From Opisthocomus hoazin (lineage: Eukaryota; Chordata; Aves; Opisthocomiformes; Opisthocomidae), in NCBI RefSeq assembly GCF_030867145.1, contig NC_134414.1:20974518-21038517 (forward strand): a stretch of DNA of 64,000 nucleotides. The letters are read 5' to 3'. Shown here piece by piece: positions 10,824-21,477 of this stretch. Under the pieces are notes generated by a model that was given only the letters and a program-made list of their open reading frames with translations, made no database searches and had not been told where the DNA came from. A program made the position numbers and the translations under genes. Within the stretch, counting starts at the first letter, position 1; the number at the start of each line of letters is the position of its first letter.

Positions 10824-13140
10824 CCGTATAGAGTCTCCAGTGGCTCTAGACACCTACCCTTGGGCAGCTGAATCAGCTGCATGAAGGCTGTTCAGTGGAT
10901 TCAATTTCTAGTCTTCACCGAGTGTGTGCATCCCCACTGACTGTAGCAGCAGCTCAGACACAAAGGTCACAGGTGGACTTTTGTATAGACAAATATATGA
11001 GGGTGTCATAACTTAGATGAACTTCAACCACAACTCTGGTGGCCTCACCAGTCAACAGAAACGAGCAAGAAGCAGGAGAAATGAGAAAGAAACTGTGAAG
11101 GGGAAAGCTGTCTTTGCCTCTGCCTTTGCCTCACAGAGCTAATTCTCAGTATTATCTGCTCTGCACTGGGAGCGGTGAGAAGTTACGGACTTTGCCTCGA
11201 TCTGATGGCTTTGTGTTGTTAGGGATGTTTCTAAGAAGGAAAAACACCACTTCTCTGGTGTAGCATGTCACAGGAATCATACATCACCACTGTTGCGTAG
11301 TAGGCAAGCAGTGGTGTCCCTCACCCAGCTGGCAATACGCCTGTGGATCTGGTCTAGGTGCACTGACAGTGTCAGCCAGCATCTGTCCCCTGGCCCTCAA
11401 AGAACACCATTAGTAGCATAGAAAGTTTTGAGTCTCTGCATCTGTTTTTAAACTGACATGACAGCGGCAGGAGTTCTCCACAATTCAAAGGCTGACTGGA
11501 CCCTTGGCTGCACCAAAGAATGCTTGAAACTAGGTCTTTTAACCAAAAACTATCTTTAGTTTCCAGATGTGGGAACAATTTAACTGTCTTTATCTTCAAT
11601 GACATTACAAAAGCCATTGCAAGAATTTTTTCAGTCCACGTACAACTTAAAGTAACATTTTCTCCCCATCATCTAAGAAGGTCTTTGTTGTTAGAGAAGA
11701 AGGCCAGCTGAGAACACAGCTCCTGTGTGTTCCCTGGAGAGCCCCACCATCTTGTAAATGGGCAGTAAATAACAAAATACCTTCTGGCCCATGGAAAGTG
11801 GGATTCACCTAACCTACACTTAGGTATCTACAATGTAGATGTACATATGCAAAGTCAACAAGGCTACTGCAAGCACTTCGCTCTTTTATCTTGAGATTTT
11901 GGCTCTGTGAGTACCTTTTCCTATTCTGCTGATTTATGATTATTTTGAGCACCTGCACTGTTTTCAAAGATTTTGATTTTATTGTAACTCTTGGGTTTTT
12001 TTTATAATATGGAGGAGCACTTACATCATTCAAAAAATTAGAGATATTTCTTTTTGGTTTATATGTTTGCAAAAATACAGAACTGGTCTTTGTTCTGTGC
12101 TGGCCATCATGTCTTCACTTCTATAGCTGCGTCTAATGCTATCTTACATTCCAATAATTCCATTTAAAGAAAAAAAGATATGTCATACAACATGACCTTA
12201 CAACTTGCTGCCAAAGCTAACCAGCAAAGATGTTGCCAGACTCATTGAGAAGTTCAAATTCCAGCTTTCCAACCTAACATAATGAAAAATCCACCCATCC
12301 TGGGCTTACAAGCTGGTACTTTCCCAGACTGGAGGACTGCAGGTTAACAGAAGAGAAAAAGAAGCAGGGGATGAGGAGAAAGATCTCCCCCAGATGAGAA
12401 AATGTTCAGTGCAGGGATGTTGGAGACATCACTGGATACTCAGGGAAGTTCAGTGTATGAGCAGATCTACCCAGAAGTACTCATTGGCCCTGCACCCCGG
12501 CAGCACAAATTCAACTTCTGATACTGATCCCAGTGTTTTGCTTCCAGTCCATGCTTTAGTTCTAGAGCTGGGAATGTTTCCTGTAGAGGGGAGGGAAAAA
12601 ATGTGTGTTTGACTCAAGAAGGAGGTTTGTTGCTCTGGAAGGGTTAAAAATCAATGACAGATGAGAGAAGGAAACATGAAGCTGAGATTAGTTCCTTGTT
12701 TGTTTTCTAGCTCCCCACTCTGAAGTTATAGAAACACACAAGCTGTCCGCTTTCTCCCACAAGCAGAGTTAATTACCCATGTGAATTGTTTTCACTGCTT
12801 CCTGCTGAAATATCACAGAACCACTGACCCGGTGCCACCACCTCTGGCTGCCTCCTCCCCAGGCAGCCAAAAGGGAGCAACAAAAAAATCAGCAAAGATG
12901 CTGAGCAGGGTCTTTTCCCAGCCAGGACCCCCCTTCTCCCACCTGCAGTGGCAGGACCATTGGGGCTGGAGGTCAGACTGATTGACAGCAAAAGCTTTGT
13001 GGAAGTGGAAGACAAAGAAAACAGACCCTGACAATAAGAGGGGCTCGAATGGAACAAGATTGATCTCTGTGGATGTGACCACAAACCGTAAATGACCTCT
13101 ACCTTTTTGGTGTCAGCCAGTTCAAGGCCTCTTCACCCAC
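10824..13140. other. Non-coding stretch, no gene recognised
   Basis: No domain-bearing frame, no repeat I can name and no convincing splice-bounded exon was found. Several short chance frames are present on both strands. Confidence 0.5.
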
Positions 13141-13415
13141 CTAGCTCCTCTTCACTGATAGGATGAGAGGCAATGGCCTCAAGTTGCACCAGGGGAGGTT
13201 TAGATTAGATATTAGGAGAAATATCTTTACTGAAAGAGTTGTCAGACATTGTAACAGGCTGCCGAGGGGGGTGGTTGAGTCACCATCCCTGGAGGTGTTT
13301 AAAAAACGTGTAGATGTGGCACTTCGGGACATAGTTTAGTAGGAATGGTTGTGTTGGGTGGATAGTTGGACTGGATGATCTTAGAGGTCTTTTCCAACCC
13401 TTGATTCTATGATTC
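13141..13415 (+). repeat. CR1 LINE, 3'-terminal fragment
   Basis: This is a 5'-truncated CR1 in plus orientation. It carries the conserved 3' block GAGGCAATGGCCTCAAGTTG, AGGGGAGGTTTAGATTAGAT, CCATCCCTGGAGGTGTTTAA and the terminal GATTCTATGATTC. It is closely related to the fragments at 37834-38113 and 42510-42998. No reverse transcriptase coding sequence is included. It ends exactly at the stop codon of the minus-strand frame at 13414-13585. Confidence 0.93.
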
Positions 13416-13585
13416 ACTGCTTCTCCTCAAGATCCTTTTTGTATTCTAGGTGTCTCTGGCACTGGTCCACCCTAAAGCCATAACTTCCCACATATCCCGA
13501 AAGCCTCAGCATGTAGCCAGCACGGTTAATGAAGAGGATTGATTGCATAGCTTCTTCACAGCTCTTTACTAGATATGGTACCTGA
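13414..13585 (-). pseudogene. Unrecognised coding-like frame cut by a CR1 insertion
   Basis: On the minus strand an acceptor-like TGGGCCATTGTCAG (about 13572-13585) is followed by an open frame of about 52 codons. The frame ends ...LEYKKDLEEKQ. Its TGA stop is formed at the border with the CR1 fragment, so the original frame probably ran further before the insertion. It contains no motif that I can assign. It could be the remnant of an exon, or chance. No upstream exons were found with confidence. Confidence 0.22.
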
Positions 13586-15043
13586 CAATGGCCCATTGCT
13601 CTTGCTGTGGTTGCTGCCACTCATACGAGGAAATCCAGTTGATACCTCAAGATTAGAAAGTCCTATCTCACCAGGAGTGGCAAAGTGTCCGTGAGCTATC
13701 CTGTCTTGAGACCAGGACCCTGACCACACAGCCCTTCATCCCTGTTGTCTTCTTTCTGCTGTGTTCCTGCTGCCTACAAGATACAAAGGCACAAAAAACC
13801 GTCTTCATCCCCATTTTCTCCCATGGGCTGCTGTGCATAACTGAGGATCTTTACAATTTGACCCAAGGGGAAGCATCGGAGGATTTCAGCTGACAGCAGC
13901 ACTTCCTCCTTGGCCTGCACAAGGTGGCTGTTACAAAAGCAGTATGTTCCATTCTTCAGTAATCAAAGCCTGGAATTGGCTGTGTTGGTAGCATAGGATA
14001 TACTGCTGGTATAGACCTCACAGGACACCTCGCCTGGGGGCATCATCACTGACTCTTCAATGCAACTGTGAGCAGCTTGTCCTTCTACTCTGCAGCTACT
14101 CACAGGACACTCACGAATATTGCTATTTGCAGAGGTAAGACACCTCTGACCAGTCTCTCTGGAGGAACAAGGCATGAAATGGAAACTCATGTCTGAGTGG
14201 AACAACAGCAGAACTAGGGGTCTGCTTCTGCTGGAAACTCTCACCCTCTCTGTGTGTTCACACCTCTGAAAGATACACCTGAGCAGCTGGCTCTGGGTCT
14301 GCACAAGCAGCATGGAGCTCGTGGGATGATGGGACTGCATACAGTTTTGCTCCTATTCTCCTGTCCCCAGTGCAAGACAGACATGAATAGACTGGAGTGA
14401 GCTCAGCAAAGACCCCATGAGATGGCTGGCAGCTGGAGCACTTGCCCCATGAGGAGGATTTCCACCCTTTACATCGTCACCTACATTTAATGCATATTCC
14501 AGAGCAAAATGCAATTACTTCCAGCGCAAGCACTTTCCTCAACCTCAGTCAGACAGTGAGGAGAGAAGGAAAGCAAGGCAGCAAAGTAAGTGAGGACTTC
14601 CACAGGGCAAAAGACCCTGAGAGCCCTCCACCTTCATTTTGCCTCAGCCCCTTCAGAGGTTTCTTCCCCTCCCAGTCCACCATTCCTCCTCCCACCTTGC
14701 TTTCTCCAACACCCTCCTCGCAGCATTGCCAGGACCCTCCTTAAAACCACAGCACTCCCTCAGGGAGCAGTCCCATCTCTGCCCCCTTCCCTTCCCTCAC
14801 ATCCACAAGTTTTCACAGCCTGCAAGGCCCCCAGCCAGCGTGCACCGGTGACGCCCCTTCCACCTGGCAGGGGTGGCCCCACCACCGAGGGACAGGCAGT
14901 CAACCAGAGCAGTGCATAGCAACAACCAGCACTCCCCATGGGGTTTGTTGACACTCCTCAAGGACTCCCACCCATTCTCCTGGCTCATAAATTGCCCCGT
15001 GCCATCACCTCCACGCAGTGAGGCACCGAGCAGGTCCCCCACG
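13586..15043. other. VMO1 upstream region
   Basis: No recognised gene. The last 500 bases are pyrimidine-rich on the plus strand and run into the VMO1 promoter and 5' leader. Minus-strand frames near 13963-14340 contain several cysteines but match no family I know. Confidence 0.5.
14986..14993 (+). promoter_or_regulatory. TATA-like box of VMO1
   Basis: CATAAATT lies about 51 bases before the VMO1 start codon. A transcription start about 30 bases downstream would leave a leader of roughly 30 bases, which fits a short 5' untranslated region. It is predicted from position and sequence only. Confidence 0.4.
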
Positions 15044-15214
15044 ATGCAGCTGCTCATCCCGGCCACCCTCTGCCTGCTGGGCTCCTGCTGCCTCCGGGGC
15101 ATGGAGGCACGGGAATATGAGTCCACCCTCACGGTGCCCAACGGAGGCCCCTGGGGCTGCTGGGGGCACAAACAATTTTGCCCCAGCGGCTACGCTAAGG
15201 GATTTGAAATAAAG
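15044..15214 (+). CDS. VMO1: VMO1 exon 1
   Basis: It codes for residues 1-57: signal peptide, then the first strand segment with [12 protein letters not shown] and a CPSGYAKGF motif. It ends on a complete AAG codon before the donor GTAAGG (phase 0). Confidence 0.94.
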
Positions 15215-16734
15215 GTAAGGTTTCACTCCTTCTCTGGGGTGGGAAAAACCCGGGTGTGAAATGATGTTATTTGTTCTGGTCTCAGCAGGGCTGGCCATAA
15301 CACTTTGTCCCATCGCAGCAGTTTGCATTGTATCTGCATTGCTCACGCAGGCTTATCAGCACGAAATCTCTAGTGCACAGTAGCTCTTCAGGATTTCTGC
15401 CAGTGAGCAATTTCTTAGCAGAAGAGTCCATGGGTTAAGAAAAGACCTGGGATCGGTGCCACAGAGTTCATTCCCAGGGGGCTAGGACAACTCCCACCTG
15501 CCAGCACTCCAGCTCTGGGTGTCACAGCACACAGTGAGAGAGCAGGCATGACCCGGGATAGCAGCCACCAAGCGTTTCTGTGCCCAGAGCCTCTGCTCCA
15601 CAGTGTGGAGAAAAAGCAGAGGTGGGCAACAGCGAAAAAGGGCTCCCTGAGAAATGCCAGGGAACTGCCTCACAGCCCTGCTCAGCAGCACTATCTATCT
15701 CTGGCTCTGTCCGTGGAGCCTCCTACCATCCCTCATCACAAGGGCTCACCTCACCTCTTCTTTTAAATCCAGGAGGGTGCTGACCTCTCCCATTTTCTTC
15801 CCCTCTTCTAAGGTGGAGCCCTACCAGGGATTTTGGCTGTTTGGCGACGACACGGCTCTGAACGGCATCCGTCTGCTCTGCACGGACGGCACAGTCATTG
15901 AGTCCTCTGTGGGGTGGTGAGTAGTCTTTGCTTTCTCATCCTCCTTGAGGGCAGCAGCTTCTGGGAAGCATGAAGGAAAACCAGCATGATGGTTTCTCCA
16001 TAGGCACCCACACCCCCTGTAAAGCTGGGTCCCCACCCCACCTGAGGAGGTGGGTGAGGATCCCCAGGCCCCAAAGCGTGAAGGTCTTCAGGTAGAGATC
16101 TGGTGCCAGGGAAGGGAACAGTGCTTTGAAAGAAGGGGAGTTCAAAAAATGCAGATCTTAAACCTGTACTTTCTCCTTTTCCTCAAACGCTTACTTTGAA
16201 AAGGACATTGATATTAAGTAACAGGGACAAAGCAAGCAGCTGAAATTCCCAAGGGGTCCTGCAGCCCAGGGTTGGTGGTGGCCAGGCATCTAGGGGGTGA
16301 TGGGGAAGCAGAATGAAACCCACCGTCCCCGTGTAGGTCCCCTGCCCCGGGACTACCAGGATCCCAGGCAAGTCTCAAAGCCGACTGCAGCACAGCAGAG
16401 GCTGAACACATCTTGGTGAGCTATTTTCTTCTCTGGTAGGTGGGGAAACTGGACCAAGGCCCAGCTCTGCCCCAGCAACAAGATGGTTTCCTTCTCGCTG
16501 CGTGTGGAAGAGAGGCAGCACCTGCGTGATGACACGGCAGCCAACAATGTGAGGTTTGCCTGCTCGGATGGGACACAGCTGGAGGGCTCGGGACTTTCAA
16601 AGGGTCACTTCGGCGTGTGGAGCCACAGCTGCACCCCTGGGGCCATCTGTGGGCTCCAGACAAAGGTGGAGGAACCCCAGGGACTGGGGGATGACACAGC
16701 TCTCAATGACGTGAGAGTCTTCTGCTGTGAGTGA
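15044..16734 (+). CDS. VMO1: VMO1, vitelline membrane outer layer protein 1 (three exons)
   Basis: Coding exons 15044-15214, 15813-15916 and 16440-16734 join to 189 codons plus TGA. The predicted product is a secreted protein of the outer vitelline (egg) membrane. Residues 1-22 look like a signal peptide, with cleavage likely just before REYES, the position known for the chicken protein. The family's beta-prism fold is built from three similar units, seen here as the recurring GDDTALN (68-74), DDTAAN (122-127) and GDDTALN (175-181), each followed by a V/I-R-x-x-C type strand. Cysteines are plentiful and the protein ends in Cys-Cys-Glu, as in the family. The length is close to chicken VMO1. 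The start is the only ATG giving a signal peptide in frame. The next gene, CWF19L2, is about 35 kb away and unrelated. Confidence 0.94.
15813..15916 (+). CDS. VMO1: VMO1 exon 2
   Basis: It follows the acceptor CCCCTCTTCTAAG and codes for residues 58-91 plus two bases of codon 92. It holds the first [13 protein letters not shown] motif and ends before the donor GTGAGT. The junction is phase 2, inside a Trp codon. Confidence 0.93.
16440..16734 (+). CDS. VMO1: VMO1 exon 3
   Basis: It follows the acceptor TTCTTCTCTGGTAG. Its first base completes Trp92 and the next codon is also Trp. It codes for the second and third repeat units, including [24 protein letters not shown] and the terminal [14 protein letters not shown], then TGA. 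Confidence 0.94.
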
Positions 16735-16778
16735 GCCTGACACCCCACCCCGTGTCAGCATCTACAAAAGGATCCACC

Positions 16779-16784
16779 ATTAAA
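16779..16784 (+). promoter_or_regulatory. Polyadenylation signal of VMO1 (ATTAAA)
   Basis: ATTAAA lies 45 bases after the VMO1 stop codon, the only such signal close by. This gives a very short 3' untranslated region. It is predicted from position. Confidence 0.5.
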
Positions 16785-16974
16785 CCTTGAATCTGTCCTT
16801 GCACAAGGAGCAGTGTGCAATTTTCCTCCATCGAATTTTGTAAAGGGTAGCCAGATCCTGTGGTTACATCACCCAGGGGTTTTCCTTCTGCCCCCGTCCA
16901 ATGGATGTGAGGTTGCTGCAGCTCCTTGCTCCCCGGTCCAGCCTGCAGCGAGGCTGAGGACAGGTTACCAGGAG

Positions 16975-17660
16975 GTGCACATGTGCGCACACACACACAC
17001 GGCCAGCCACTGACAAACACAGAGCGCAGCGCTTTTACACTGTACCTACACCTGCATGGACGCACACACACACACAGCGCGCTTGCACACACACCAGCAG
17101 CGCGGACGGCAGGTACTGCACCTCTCCAGCTGGTCAGAATTGATGTCCGCTACTCAAATAAGTACCCACACATGGAAAATGGGAAAATCAGCTTCTCCAT
17201 CTGCCCCAGAGCTGGCTCTAGGCCCCGGTTTCCTCAGGTGCTGGCACCGGCACCCTCCAGCCCCTGCAGCTCGTGGTCCCACTCCGGCTGCCGGCACTCG
17301 GCTCTCGGGCTGCTGCCCACTCCTCTGGCTGGGAGGTTGCTGGTGGTCTCTCACACGGGCTCAGAAGAGAGGGTGTGCCCACACAGAAGGCAGACAGAAA
17401 GAATGTAAGAGAAATTACTAGCAGTAGTAAATAACTATTTACAACATTACATAAGAATATTTAGTAAAATTGCAGGATAGGCTGTGGTGATCAGGTGCAG
17501 GGCTTTATCAGAGAAGTGTACTGACCAGCCAGCCCTTTTCATCCTCACTCTGATTTCCCACGCAGAACCACCTTTGATCCTTCCCCTCAACACCCCATAA
17601 TAAGTCTTGAACATTCCCACAGCCCCATTAAAACACCTCACAAGAAGCCGTACAACGTCC
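16975..17660. repeat. Probable LTR-like interspersed repeat, copy 1
   Basis: It starts with broken CA-repeat runs (ACACACACACAC near 16989 and 17065), then a GC-rich part. After that comes a block matching 28130-28385: GGATAGGCTGTGGTGATCAG, CCAGCCAGCCCTTTTCATC, CCCATAATAAG and CCCACAGCCCCATTAAAACA. The matching parts keep the same order and direction. The shared structure suggests a retroviral LTR or similar dispersed element, orientation unknown. No coding sequence is present. Confidence 0.5.
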
Positions 17661-20600
17661 CCAAATGCTTTTCCCCTGCAGCCCCCGTGAGCCCCTCTCC
17701 CTGCAGGCGCTGATCCCCGCCAGTCTGCAGAGCCTTCTGGGGAGGGGGTGGCCCCACCGGCTCCTCGGTGGGGTTCACCCGGGGGGCCTGGGGCTGATTG
17801 CTCTCCTCCAGCAATCACAGGGAGCAGGTCAGGAGCTCTGTGGCACAGCTGAGGTTACTGGGTGCTTCAGCTGGTATTGCCGCTGTGCTTCTGGCTGGGT
17901 CTTTGTGTTCATTGTGGTTCGGCTTTGTAATGAATTTATAACCTCACAAATTGCTGGGAGTGAGCACACCCATAGGTAAGGCAGGAGCCAGGACTGTAAG
18001 GGCTGGACAGTGAAGGAGGAGAAGAGGGATCACCTACCCTGGCAGGAACCGTGGTTTCAAAGGAGAGGAAGGGGAACTCTTCACCCTCTCTCCATTATAA
18101 TGCTTAGGATGTGGAGAGATGACTGTCATACATTCTTTCATCTGTGAACAGGTTTAAATACACTATGCAGCCCCTGGCCCAGCTCCGTGCCTCTCCTTCC
18201 AGCCTGCGCAGCACAGCTTCTCAATAACTCCAGGAGCCTGATGCAAAAGAGGAACCCTGAGAATTTTTGTTTCCAAGACTGCAGTAATTCACATGCAGTG
18301 AATTCAGAAATGTACCATCATATAGGTGTCTTTCCTGAACCCACCACCATCTCCTTCAGCATCAGCCTCCTGCTCAGCTCCTCTCTGGAGTTCGTATTTT
18401 GTCCTGCTTTCCGGGGCTGTAGGCAATACCTCACATGTGAGGACTCTGACCATGATAACAAATATGGCACAGGGAGTAACCACAAACCCACATCTCACAG
18501 GGTACTATGCAGGAACAACTCAGTTGAAGAGTTGTAGGGTTCTTAGGTGCAGGGAGGACTTGGAGAGGAAGGGATCAAACAGCAAAGATGAGAAGAGTTC
18601 CAGAATGAATTGCCAAGATTTCAACAACAAACACTTTCCTCAGTACCAAGAGCACAAAGAGGAGGCAGAAATCTGAGAAAGACATAGGAGGCAGGGAGCA
18701 GATCATTAACTCTGGAAAGTTCATAGCCATTTCCCACACTCACACATTTGAAATTTGCTCGCTTTGGCATTCTCTCTGATAAGTAATTCCTGCTTAGGAA
18801 GATTGTGAATGGTCCTCAGTAGCACTGGAGAGCCAATAGTTTCTGTGCACACACTGAATATCTGAACACACAGGCACAGCTAATTCAGTGTTACCTTTGT
18901 TTAATCGCTGCTGGGAGTCCAAATGTTCCAGTGGTTTCCGAAGCATTACCAGTACCATTGCTTGTCCTTCTGCATCCAAATGGACAGGCTGCCACTTGGC
19001 ATGCAGCCAGGAGAAGCCTCACAACAGGTATATTTACAAGCATGTTTAACCCTTTCCACCCAGCCTTTGAAAACGGGGCTTTGAAACTCCTAGTGGGTAT
19101 ATTTTTATTGCTTATTTGGTTGGTCACCAAGTACTTATATTATTCCATACCTATACCAGTAAGCCCCATAGAGACATCTGTTATCTCAGGAGACCACCAG
19201 ATCTAAAATCAGAAGAGAACCACTGACTACATGAGCTGACAGCAAGGTCACACATGCTCATGGATGGGTATTCAATTTTAAGAGATAAAGGCGCTCTTCA
19301 GGTAGCTCAGTTTTCTGTTATGGGAATCTCTGTTTACAATTAGATACAGTAGGAAAATCCGTAACTCCGCTTTTCTCCTGGAAAAAAAGATTCCCCTAAG
19401 GCACTCTGAAATACACTGAGACAAAAAAGATGGGATTCTTGTAATGAATGTCTCAAGAGGTTTTTATATTACCTTCGTAGTATTATATCACTTTCATATT
19501 ACTCATTCAGTTATGCGAGTTGTTGTACGCAGCACTTTACATGACATTAAACATGAAAGAGATGTTCTGTCTACACAGGCAGTTCCTGCAAGAGAACTAG
19601 TCTTAGAAGTCATTCCATGGTCTTCCCACTCAGCTCTTAGCCCTCCTCATCCTAACAAAAATGCTTGATTGGGTTGAATCCAGATGCAATGGCAGGTCCT
19701 CCTGAATAAGAAATATCCCAGTTTCTGGGCTGCAAAGATCTAACAGTGAAATGCTGGAAAAGAAATCCATATTCATTACTCCTTCAAGTTAATTCTTTGA
19801 TTAATGTTGGATTTTGTACTGTGTATGTCGCTACTCTAAAACAGGCAAGCCCAGGGCTTGCTGCAGTTCACCACAAAGTGACCAGTCTCATGTCAAATGC
19901 TCACTTTCTGTCCGATCATAGCAGCACATGGCCCTTCTCACCTAGGAAAACCTGAATGAAATACCAGATGGAAATCCAAAGTTTTTCAGTAATGGTCCTG
20001 CTTCTTGTGCAGTTATTTACCTTGATGCACAGCAAGGGCTGGTTGAGATGTTTAATCTTACACCCCTCACTTCCTGCCTATTTTGCCGTCAGACACTTTC
20101 GATGTAAAGCAGCACATACTCTTCCCCCATTTGCTGGGCACAGCATGCATGGTGCTCATAATTTTACCTGAAGACATTCACAGCAACACTTCCTCAAAAC
20201 ACGTGGGTTATGTGCAACAATCACCATTAATGTAATAACGATGTCAGTTATTCACGTGTATATGGGTTTGAGCATCTGGAGGATGGAGCTGGGTCTAAAG
20301 TATAACACCTAGGGTTCACCTCTGTCAGCAGTGCGTTGTAGCTGTGGAGAGATGGTGGCCTTGCTCTACTCAAGCAGACAACCATCAGTCCTTCTCAGAA
20401 AGTCCTAGCTACTTGTCCAATATGGACTGATTCAGTCAGAGAAGAGCTAATGGAGTTACATCACAGTAAAGAAGCACAACATGGCATATTCTCAAGCTAA
20501 AATCATTGTTAAGGAAGCAGGCAGTAAAGGCAATGCAATGTCATTTACACTCCGGCAAGCAAAGTACAAACCACAAAGGTCTCTACACAGCTTAGACATG

Positions 20601-21411
20601 CACCCAAGGGGAACATTGCCTTGTGTGTACTACCGTGTTGTCCACAGCCAGCTGTGAGCTAGCTCTGCTGTTGTGGTTAACAGAGCCTGGAGCCTGCAGC
20701 CATAGCCATGGCTTCCCAGCAGTGTCACCAGCCCAGCACCGCGCCCATCAGAGCTAGCCAGGACCCAGTCCTGAGTGGAAGCAGCACCATGTTCGTATCT
20801 GTTCAGAGCAAATCTGCAAAGATAGACCTACTCTTGTCCTCAGCCCTCAGCACTGCTTTCCCACTGCTCCCACATTTTCTTCTACACCAGGTTTTTGTGC
20901 ACAGCTTTCTACTTGCTCCTCTTTCTGTGCTAGACACAGGATAATGTCTGCTTTTTCTCAGACTTCTCCTCATTCACAAAATGGAGGCCTGCATGGAGAA
21001 CAGGAACACTGACATGACAGCTGCTTAGAGCAGTGTCCATGTTTTATTATTTGCATCTGATAGTCCGTGTACTATCAGAGGAGTTCTGTCACATTTTGAC
21101 TGTCTATTCTGGTGACAGACCTAATATGCAAAAACCCCAGTAATGAACCAGGACCCTTGTGGCACCAGGCACTGTGCAACCAAGGAACAGAAGGATGCTC
21201 CATGCTCTAATCTTTGTTTCAATTTGATCTCACACATTTGCACGCATCATTTTCATGTGCTAGTGAGGTGAGAGTGCACTTCTAGGAAGTCATCAACCTG
21301 TCACCCAGCTGTCACAACACCTGGGACACCCTTCCTGGGGTGAGAGAATAAATGTGAGGAATAAAACAGAGGATGAAAAACCCTTTGGAGATTTTCCTAG
21401 TGTTTCTCTGG
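17661..21411. other. Non-coding stretch, no gene recognised
   Basis: Mixed sequence with only chance frames. I see no domain, named repeat or strong splice-bounded exon. Confidence 0.5.
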
Positions 21412-21477
21412 GGGTCTGGACTAGATGATCCACAGAGGTCCCTTCCAACCCCTACGACTCAGTGATTCTGTGATTCC
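21412..21477 (+). repeat. CR1 LINE, extreme 3' tail
   Basis: A very short CR1 end: GGACTAGATGATCCACAGAG, CCCTTCCAACCCCTA and the terminal GTGATTCTGTGATTC. It is the same subfamily type as the ends near 37833 and 55880. Confidence 0.85.

Noticed and set aside
13963-14340. Cysteine-containing minus-strand frame upstream of VMO1
   Set aside because: No cysteine spacing of a known family, no clear splice sites, and no start codon in good context.
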